Below are positions 55,424-64,000 of a stretch of 64,000 nucleotides of DNA, one piece after another. Under the pieces are notes generated by a model, which saw nothing but the letters and a program-made list of their open reading frames with translations, made no database searches and was not told where the DNA came from. The position numbers and the translations under genes were made by a program. How positions within the stretch are numbered: position 1 is the stretch's first letter; every line of letters starts with the position of its first letter. This DNA is from Poa pratensis (taxonomy: Eukaryota; Streptophyta; Magnoliopsida; Poales; Poaceae), in contig CAMZMU010000040.1 in NCBI GenBank assembly GCA_947311845.1, positions 64,050,708-64,114,707 of the forward strand, given 5' to 3'.

Positions 55424-56560
55424 TTCGTATCCACATTGCTCGAGCTAGCACCGGCACCAATTTACTACGGAAACATCTCACAGGGCAACCGAAAACCACA
55501 TTGAATCAGACCCCGCTTCTACAGAACCCTGATCTGTACTGGATGGAGATCAAGAACCCCACATCTATAAATTAATGACACGGTTATGGATCAACTCCTC
55601 GGGATCGCTTTGTACGCGTGCGAATCCCTTATTGTTTTCACTCTCGCAGCTAGCTCCAGGCCTCATGGCTGGCTGGACCCCTCGGACGGACGGTATCAGT
55701 AGTTTTACTGTTTGTCAGTTGTCACTAGAGTAGAGACAAGATGCGCCACGACAAGTATTCCAGGGTAGGTGAAAGTGAGCTTGTAGAAAAAGGGCAAACC
55801 GAGATGTGCCCAAGACTAGCCAAAGGAATAATATTGGACCAAGCCTCAACTTGCACACTGGATTGATTAATTACTAGCAGTAGATTCTACTAGTAGTTCG
55901 TCGCTTTGGGTGTAGGGTTGATGGATTCTAGTGTTGTACTGGTGCTACCTAGGTTTTGACTGCACGGTCTTCATTACATTGCCATTTGCCAGTAATGCTA
56001 TAGTTAGATTAGCGGGAGTCTATATGCTCCACATTGGTACATGGATGAAGTTCTAAACGAAGTTTTGATAAGAGACATTATTTACTCGGGTACTAGCGGA
56101 ACAACCTGTCAAATGAAGGAATTGAACTAACATAGTAGCACTTACTGAGCTGAGCAAGAGCTCATTTTGATCAAAGGCTGTCTAGATCAGACCTTTTCTT
56201 GACGGCGGGTCTCGCAAAATGCCAATGCGGATGCGCACATCACATGTACACGCCGCGATGGAGGATTAAGTAGTTCGAAACTGGATCTGTGAGGCGGATG
56301 ATTGTGTTGCCAATAATTTGCGATCGTGGTGCCCTTCGAAAGATCACCTTTGTTCTGCCGCGTGCATAAATCAATCGTCCAAAGATCCATGTTGGTGTGT
56401 CATGCGTAGACAAATGAGGCAACGTGTCGAATCTACTGATCGGAACATTAGGGAAAATGATTAATGAGCAGATTGCTCTGTCAGGAATATAAAAGAAGAA
56501 AGCAAATCCTTTACAACGTACTGCCCCCGAATCGAATCCGGTGATTACAAAACCGTGCAC
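55424..56560. other. Unannotated region
   Basis: A minus-strand frame at 56240-56560 (FFYIPDRAICSLIIFPNVPI) is open but begins with GTG and has no domain that I know. Confidence 0.35.
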
Positions 56561-59462
56561 ACTGTTAAGAAACTCAGCACAAAGTACAAATTATTTTTAG
56601 ACCAAACTAGCTCTGTATGTTTAGGAAAACACATAAGTATACCACAAAAATAATCCCAAGCCAAAAGCATAAACAGATCTGGCCCAAATTAATTAAACTA
56701 GAAACCTATAATTAACAGAAACTAAAAAGAATAAAATACAGGGAATAAAAACGCTCGGGGGCTGGTCTTGGGCTGGATCTGGCCGAGGCCAGCGCGGATC
56801 TGGGCCGCAGGCGGACCAGGCCGGCCCAACTGGGCGCGGTGCGCGCGCTAGCCGTGGAAACGGTCAAAATGGCGGGCGGGTTCAAACGTGGCCGTAGATC
56901 CGGAGATCTACGGCTCTCCGGCGTCGTCTCCAATGCGACGCGCGCGTGGACGAACCAGAGAGGGAGAGAAGTCGTGGTGGCGGGTTAGCTCACCTAGGGG
57001 CTGCGCACGGCTGCGGGAGGGGTCGAGGTCGAGGGAGAAGGCGATGGCGAGCTCGGCGGTGTCCTCAGGTGCCGCATGCAACGTCGGAGTCCATGGCGGC
57101 GACGGCGGCGTTCTTCTCGGGTCGAGGATGGGGCGGCGTGCTCGGGCTGCCTCTGGACAAAATAAAGGGGGCTGGAGTTAGGTCTTGAATAGGGGAACTC
57201 GGCAAGCCAAAAATGGCGGAGAAAGAGGGAGAGAATCGCCGGCAAGAGCAGCTCGACGCCGGCGGTTGCCGAGATGCAACCTTCTTCTCCCGGGCTGCAG
57301 AGAGCAGAAGCTTGGGCGTGGCTTCCGGGGAGAGGAGTGGGGGTGTGTGTGCGTCTCTGGGGAGTGGAATGGAGCAGAGGGGTGGGCGAGAGAGTGAGAG
57401 CTCAGCTCGGGCTCGATTTAGGGTCTCCCGGGTGTGGGGGAGAGAGGGAGAGCTCGAGGGCTTCTACTGGCTCGAGTGGGCGGTGGAGAGGGGGACAGAG
57501 AGAGTTGGGTCGGGAGGGACGTGGCCTGGCCAGTGGGAGGTGAGGGAGTGATCTCCCGTTGGTCGGTTTGGAAAAAGAAGAGAGGGGAGTGGAGGAGGGG
57601 GGTGTTGAGGGGTTGACAAGTGGGCCCTAGCTGACTAGGATGCACACACTGGTCAGAGGGGTGAGAGGGGTGGTCGTTGGTGTGAGGGGAGGGGCTGGAT
57701 TTAGTTAGGTTTAGGGTTTTCGGTCAACACCATTTTGTTTTACTACAATTACTAACAAGGCTAAAGTTGAACAACACATTGAGCTAGGAAAAAACATGTG
57801 TGGGGTGACCTAATGGTGATGAGACAAAAAGTTTCCAAGCCTAAAAGATAAAGAAAGAATTTTAAAATATTTGCAAGTTGTGAAAGATGACCAAATGGTC
57901 ACTGATTTGTGTAGGCCTAAACACCTAGATAGGGGTGTAAACGGATAGGATAATTTCCGCACCGAATCCGTCGCCGAATCCATTTTAAAGAATCCATATC
58001 CGGTTCCGAAGAATTTGCCGGATAAGGATATCCGATTCCGAACTGAACACCCGGATACGGTATAGGATATGGTATGAAAAATAGCATCCGAATATGGATT
58101 ATCCGAATATTAGTTAGGATTATCCGATGGTTATAATCCGAATAATCCGATTTTCTACCGAAATGTCTAAACTAATAGAGCACAATTTGTATTTAGTGAG
58201 TTGTGGAGCTCATTTGTTGAACAACGACTCCCTTGCATGGTCATTCTACATACTATGGAGTATAACTTTGTTAGATTATTATGTTGTTGAGCTATTATTT
58301 TTGGTTATGTGGCTTGATGATATACATTGTGCATACCGATCCGACTAATTTTCTTTCCGCCCCGAATCCGCTCCGTTTCCGTTCCGAATCCGTGATTATA
58401 TCTCTCCGCCCCCGAATCCACAACCGTTCATTATCCGATCCGATCCGAATCCGAGAAAAAAATATGGTAAAGGATATGATAGAGGCAAAATACGATCCGA
58501 TCCGATCCGTTTACACCCCTACACCTAGATGGCTTTATGCTAAACCAAGTTTTCAAAAAGTTAAACAAAGCAAAAACTAAAAATAAAAAGTTCAAAGAAC
58601 AAGCGGGTCAAGTTGCATGTCAAAAATAACACAAGGATCGCTTAATCTAGGGCTCTAGATTAGCTATGTTTTAATAAACATGAAGATCATTAAATTTGAT
58701 CTAAACATGCTAAATTTGTATTTGTGTTACTATCAAAGTATACCACCAATCCAATGAGTTCAAGCAAAACAATAAGCTCACACAATCCAAGCATAAACAT
58801 AATGATGACTCATTAAATCACTTGCTCATTTTCAAGTCACAAAATCTAATCATAAGCAGAGAGTTTCAAACAAACAAGCAATTGAACAAATAACCCAACT
58901 TGAAGATTAAACAAATATATACTTTGTGAGGTGGTGATCAATACAATAATGACAAGATTTTGAAGAAAGAAGGGTAGACCACTTCCTAGTAATAGTTTCC
59001 AAAGAAATATTAAATTAGGAGTTTTTGAAATAAGAGTTGCTAAGACTAGCAACACATTAAACTCAAAATATATTAGGACTTATTATATGGTCCTTTATAG
59101 TGTTGCCAACATATAGCTTTTGGAAGTAATTTTATTTTCTCAGATAAAAGGTCTTTGGGTAGATGCTAAGATCAAAACATCAGGGTAAAAGATGTTGGGT
59201 AAAAATAAGATAGGAGAAGATTTATGGACTATTTTACTTGTCATTACGTTGATCACAAGGGTCAAATTATAACTAGGTTGAGTTTCAAGGTTGATAACAA
59301 GAGAGGTCATTCACATAATCACAAACCACATCAAGTCAAACAGAGCAATCATGAGTGAAACACAATCAATAAACAAGACAATTCAAAAAGTTTTTGTTGG
59401 TCCTAAATTTTGGGTCTTTTGTAACTAAGTTTTTTCTGGCTTCCAAAATTTGGGACGCTACA
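56561..59462 (-). mobile_element. LTR-like sequence, Gypsy-type start, truncated
   Basis: On the minus strand it opens TGTAGCGTCCCAAATTTTGG (from 59462), a start common to Triticeae gypsy LTRs. The AT-rich first half is followed by AAAACCCTAAACC (57725-57710) and a GC-rich, LTR/leader-like half to about 56750. No second LTR, primer site or polyprotein is in the window, and the 3' limit near 56561 is arbitrary. It is interrupted by a hAT MITE at 57930. GC-rich ORFs at 56.7-57.6 kb are shadows. Confidence 0.5.
57930..58521. mobile_element. hAT-type non-autonomous element (592 bp), 8-bp TSD CACCTAGA
   Basis: TAGGGGTGTAAACGGAT at the left mirrors ATCCGTTTACACCCCTA at the right. A perfect 8-bp duplication CACCTAGA flanks it (57922-57929 and 58522-58529). 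Subterminal regions are dense in CCGAATCCG / GGATATCCG motifs, likely transposase-binding sites. The AT-rich centre has no transposase. Confidence 0.9.
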
Positions 59463-59557
59463 CACTTAAATATGTCTAGATACATGTGTGTACATGTAAA
59501 TGTGTGAAAAGCCTAAAACATCTTATATTGTGGAAACGGAGGGAGTACAAAGTAAAA
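59463..59557. mobile_element. Stowaway remnant (right end)
   Basis: The right end GGAAACGGAGGGAGTAC and an internal ATGTCTAGATACATG palindrome are typical. The left end is lost where the LTR-like sequence abuts. Confidence 0.5.
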
Positions 59558-59989
59558 CTAATGACAGTATTGTTAATCAAATTAACTGGCTAGTGTAACA
59601 GTAGTACAATTGTCTATCTATTTTACCCTTGGAAAATCCATTTTCTTTACACATGCCGAAATATATTATTATCATAACGGTTTTGCTATCTTTTTTCTTC
59701 TTTTGAACAGGAAAAGGTCAATATAATGTCCAATTATTTCAGTCTGATTATTCATTAGATTAGATAGATTGATACGAGTTGCTTTCCTATTACGATAGAT
59801 GGACAATGGATAGCAGCCTAAGCAGCCGCAAGGGCTATCAAACAAATTGCGAAAATGTCTCCTTTTAATTGACGACTATCACATAGATCAGGAAATGTTA
59901 CGAGTTTTCGATTAACAGAATTTTTTAAATTACCAGGACCACTGGATCTCGAGAGTCAAAAGCACTTTTCGCCTGGGTTTGCATTAATT

Positions 59990-60415
59990 TGGCGTGGGTA
60001 CACAAATATAGAAAGGACCTTACAGAAACTAGGAGTTACAGCTAGCCCTCAGATTTTACAACAAGCCCCCTAGAAAATGTCGTGAAAACACGATCAAAAC
60101 CTTGCACGCCGCTGTCGCTCTGCCTCCAGACACGGTCATCTCTGATGGTGTCGAAGACGCTACCACTTGGGGCAGCCCAGCCTTCGACGCGTCAAGACAG
60201 GAGAAGAACATCTAGTAAAGGAGGAAGAAGCTGTCGCGTTGAAGACTAGCAAGCACGGCGTGGCCACCCTCTTGGCTAGGGATAACGTTGTTGCTTGGAG
60301 ATTACCGTAGAACCTGCAGCACCTGCATCTGCACCAACACCATTCCCCCACCACACTCCAAGGAGAACACCCACCCACTAGGCAGTACCCCCCCCCCCCC
60401 CCCCCCCCCCCCCCA
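59990..60415 (-). mobile_element. Retroposon 3'-end-like fragment with poly-C
   Basis: The minus strand ends TTTCTGTAAGGTCCTTTC and CCAAATTAATGCAAACCCAG, which resembles Triticeae LINE/retroposon 3' ends. A 27-base C run (plus, 60388-60414) lies on the other side. No coding capacity remains. Confidence 0.35.
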
Positions 60416-62140
60416 AGACAAGAACACCATAAACATGGCGCTCCATATCTAGTCGAACAGATCAGGAGACCTACTCCAAGACAACAATCAGGACCTAGAC
60501 CACTTTCTTACGCTTTTAGGTTAGTTAATTGCCATATCAGGGTAGAATTACGAAAACTGGCTTTACATTATTTTGTGCGGATACGGATATATCCACATTT
60601 TTTTCAAAATTTAATACCATATTTTTATCTGTAGTTGTAAAAATGATTCCAGATATTTACCACTTCGATTTATATTATTTTCATGTTCATATATTTACCA
60701 CTTGTATTTTCAATTTCTGGAATACGAATGTCGAATAATTCGATTAGGAGGTGAGCCGATTTTTCTATCTACGGACTATTCGTAAGTCATCACTAATTGT
60801 CACCCGGTCAGATCATTTAGATTCATGCAAATTCAAAAGATTAGGAGATCACCATTCAAAGAATATAAATATCAAGTGGGAAATAACTACTTACTTCTAA
60901 ATAAACTAAGATGCACTAGTCACTCCCTAGCTAGAAAAGCTAGTTTGGCGATCTTGATCACTTTTAAATCGTTTGGTCGATGGATTGTTTTGGTGGAGCT
61001 GCTTGACGTGGCCAAACAGGTTCGTTGCTACAATAACACACGATTCTTGGTTTCATACAGCACATGGCGTTTTCGTCCATTTTGTCCACGTACCGCGAGG
61101 CCGGCTGCCGGCAGCAAAGGTAACATGCGGCCGGGGGTCACGAATAGTCAAGCTCAAGACATGTGTCTTGTACTATACCATCAGAAATTCAGAATCCATG
61201 TCGCCATCCTGAATAGGTACAACACCTACTGTCCAAATACCACATGATGAATCTTTCGTCGCCGTCGAGAAATTCTCCGGCGACGACGAGACGGCCATGA
61301 TGGTTTGCGAGACCATGCATATAGGAGTCCCGAGTGTAGTCAGCAGTCACGTACGACGAGTAGAACAAGACGATAACGAACAAAGCTGGAAAGCAATGGT
61401 GGTAGGTTTTGGCGCCGATCTGTCTACCGATTCTGAAAAGAAGCTCGGCCCGTCGATCAAGACGCCCTGCCCTTGCCTTTTCGCTCGCCCAATGCGGTGG
61501 TCGTGGAATGTCGAGTCCACGGACATACCGGCGCAGCTAGGCGCCTAGGCTCTGCATTCCTCCGGCACCGGTGCACAAGGAGGGCGACGAACTCTCTCCG
61601 TGCGCACGGTCCACGGCGAAGGGGGTCAGATCACGGGCGACTGGGGAGGCGCGCCGTTTAGGGCGGGCTTGAGAAAACGAGACGCACCTGCACTGTGCGC
61701 ACCTAGACTCTGGTCGGTCCCGAGACCGGACCGCGTGGCGACAAGTCCCCGTCACATCCCATCGTTTCCGAGGCTCTCCCCGGCCCAAATTAAATCGCCG
61801 TCTAATCATAATCATCTCCGGCACCTAAGTCTAATCTGGGTCCCACGTCAACAAACCACTCATGGATCCAGAAATTTAACTTCAGATTTGGGTGTCAAAT
61901 TCAAATCATCATCAAGGCGAAAAACTGAAAATCCCGCGCAGCCACCGTGCCCCATGATGCCCGCCACGTCACGGTCACCGCTATCAGAACAGCAGCAAAT
62001 CACCCACCGATCGAGGCCCAAATCTAGATCTACATGAGAGCTGCTGAGACCTGCCGAACCGATCAAGGAGGGGAGGCGAGGTGTGGCGATGCAAGGTCTC
62101 ATCCGTGTCAACCCCCAAGAGCGACGCGGACGTGAGAAGT
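60416..62140. other. Unannotated region
   Basis: No recognisable gene. GC-rich ORFs at 61.5-62.0 kb lack domains. Confidence 0.35.
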
Positions 62141-62148
62141 TACATATA

Positions 62149-62271
62149 CTCCCTCCGTTCTAATTTAATTGACTTGCTATTCACCAAATGTGGATGTATC
62201 TAGACATGTTACATGTCTAGATACATCCACATTTGGTGAATAGCAAGTCAATTAAAATGGAACGGAGGGAG
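62149..62271. mobile_element. Stowaway MITE (123 bp), TSD TA
   Basis: CTCCCTCCGTTCTAATTTAA with an almost perfect mirrored right half and the centre GACATGTTACATGTC; TA at 62147-62148 and 62272-62273. It is the same size class as the one in the WD40 intron. Confidence 0.93.
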
Positions 62272-64000
62272 TACGTGTGAAGCCTAAATGTGATAGCTCA
62301 GATCAAACCGCCTCCTATGTGTATGTGTATGTCCATTTGACCATGTGTATGAGTAGTTCTAATGGATAGAGAGGCAATGTTGCTTGGTGTGAGAGCAAAG
62401 GTGGTGTGTTGGCAACATTTGGTGATCGTTGTTTGCTAATTTCATGTTTCAGCTGAACACCCATGCACCATGGTGCATCCGTCCATGGAATAAACACTAG
62501 TTATATCAGTTTTGTACAAATTTGAGCGGCGGCTGATGTTTGTAGGGGTGAGAGCATCTTCACCGACACCCCTATCGGCTCGGCTCAACAAGACTCGGAC
62601 ACACATAAAAGTGTCACAACGTGGGAGTTCAAAAATAATGTCCAACAATTTTCATGTCCGCCATCGGGACTAGTTTAGGTGCACCCACGACATGTAGATC
62701 ACGACAAACAAAACACCACACGGCAACGAGATAAACATTTCTCCTCGTCACCTTCTCTATCCTATTCCCATCTCCCCTTTTTCGCAAACGAACCGCGATG
62801 CCGTTGTCTCCCTTTTCATCGTCAGCTATTCGCCAGAAATCCCAACGACCATGAATAGCAACTCCCCGCTACTCGTCGTCCTTGTTTTGCTTCACCGTGA
62901 AGTGTTTTCGATCCCCACAACCACTTCAACCAGTGGTCGAGACTACCTACCGCCCAGCACGCAACGTAAATTGTATGCTCAATAGGTATTGTTATTTTTT
63001 TGCTCTAAATAATTATGATGAAATGGTTTGTTTTCATTACTTCACTGATTATTCGTAAACTATGATAGCGATGACGAGTTCATATTTCACCAAATGATGG
63101 AAGATGACGCCGATGTAACGGTCAAAGAGGATTTCCCTCCCTAGATGGTTTTGGTGTTCATGGCGACATAATTTATTGTCTAACCGTGTGCTAAAATGGT
63201 TCATGCTATTTCGATGAATGACATGAAAAAGTTGTCAACCCCTCAGAAGTGAAAAGAGCGAATTATTTTTTCCAGTGTTTTTCTATCTATTGTGTATCAT
63301 AGGAAAACTGTAATATCAAAAAGGGCCGCGGGATGATATATATGGGTGAAATCAAATGCACGTAGATTCATATTTATTGGAGTGAGAGAATCACACATAT
63401 TTCCGTTGTTTCTGCAGTTGAGATTCACGCTGGAATTTCCTGTTTTTACAAGTATGTCGAAACTTAACATACTTCCATACTAGTTTTAGTTTCCACTCTG
63501 AAGATAGCATTGCATGTTGCAACTGTGAAATTGTCTGAAATTAAGACCGGTCGATAGGCCAGAAATTCCCCGTATGCCGGAATTTTTTGGACTTAACTCG
63601 AGCTTCCACTCTACTGCAATTATAATGGAGAATATGAATGGATTTATAAAATAGCCCCTTGTTTCACAACAGGATGTTGACATGTTGCTCGTTTTCCTCA
63701 ACACTCTCTCCACCATTACTCCAAGCCATTAGTGATCTACAATTCTGTCTAGCGCATCAAAATTGATGCCTACTTAGGAATTGGGTGAGAAGATTTAGAT
63801 CTACAAATGAATTATTTCCCCGGTCATCTCATTGTGGAACTTCTTACTCTTAGATTTTTTGTAACCCTAAACGAATGAAAGACTCTCACCTCGATCTTGA
63901 ATGTGTGATTCTTCTTGGTGTTGTTGGGAGGCTCCAATCGAGTTGAAAAGTTTGTCTCAACCTTGTGTGTTAATATTCGGTAGCCAACTTCAAGTGCCCG
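62272..64000. other. Unannotated region with a transposon end
   Basis: GAGCATCTTCACCGACACCC at about 62552 looks like a Harbinger-type left end without a partner. The rest is AT-rich; I see no gene. Confidence 0.35.

Noticed and set aside
56888..57645. GC-rich ORFs near 57 kb as a gene
   Set aside because: No domain; composition and position fit the leader half of an LTR-like sequence.

Overview
The window reads as nuclear DNA of a pooid cereal, most likely a Triticeae species (wheat, goatgrass or barley group). This rests on intron-containing plant genes, a dense layer of nested transposable elements of grass type (Helitrons, PIF/Harbinger elements opening with GAGCATCTCC and flanked by TTA/TAA, Stowaway MITEs opening with CTCCCTCCG, LINEs with zinc-knuckle ORF1, an LTR family opening with TGATACGTC), and gene density of about one host gene per 30 kb. 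There are no bacterial-type operons, CRISPR arrays or rRNA/tRNA genes.

Layout. 1-4.4 kb: a LINE on the minus strand (start of the ORF2 endonuclease, then ORF1), cut inside its zinc-knuckle region by a 637-bp Helitron. 4.4-6.1 kb: an LTR fragment and a PIF/Harbinger element with a decayed transposase. 6.3-8.6 kb: a cluster of MITEs, one nested inside another, and a LINE tail. 8.7-11.4 kb: a transposon-borne ORF fragment, a LINE ORF2 remnant and a foldback element. 11.5-20.1 kb: a 1.5-kb poly-C-containing retroposon with a 14-bp target duplication, carrying inside it a very young 7.1-kb non-autonomous LTR retrotransposon with 5-bp target duplication TCGCG.

20.5-26.4 kb is the genic island. It holds a decayed gene for a WIP-type nuclear-envelope KASH protein (plus strand) and, tail to tail with it, a nine-coding-exon WD40 gene (minus strand). 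The WD40 gene is complete except for one missing base in coding exon 3 and a GC splice donor.

26.6-28.7 kb: a complete PIF/Harbinger element with perfect inverted ends and an intact three-exon Myb/SANT ORF1 but no transposase. 28.8-33.4 kb: a hAT-like element and further Harbinger-type elements. 34.0-37.1 kb: a 3.2-kb Helitron that contains a Stowaway MITE and a 983-bp Pack-MULE with a captured gene fragment. 37.4-46.6 kb: a diverged duplicated block interrupted by a Harbinger-type element, a LINE 3' end with poly(A), a minisatellite element and a long near-perfect hairpin. 50.6-52.1 kb: a second, larger array of the same minisatellite. 54-55.4 kb: two opposed Harbinger transposase fragments. 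About 56.6-59.5 kb: an LTR-like sequence with a hAT insertion. The rest to 64 kb is relic sequence with one full Stowaway element.

Only the WD40 gene is a plausible working cellular gene, provided its single-base gap is an assembly error. The other coding signals belong to mobile elements or are broken. The most notable finds are the Helitron/Pack-MULE nest, the ORF1-only Harbinger element, the paired minisatellite arrays and the 44.5-kb hairpin.
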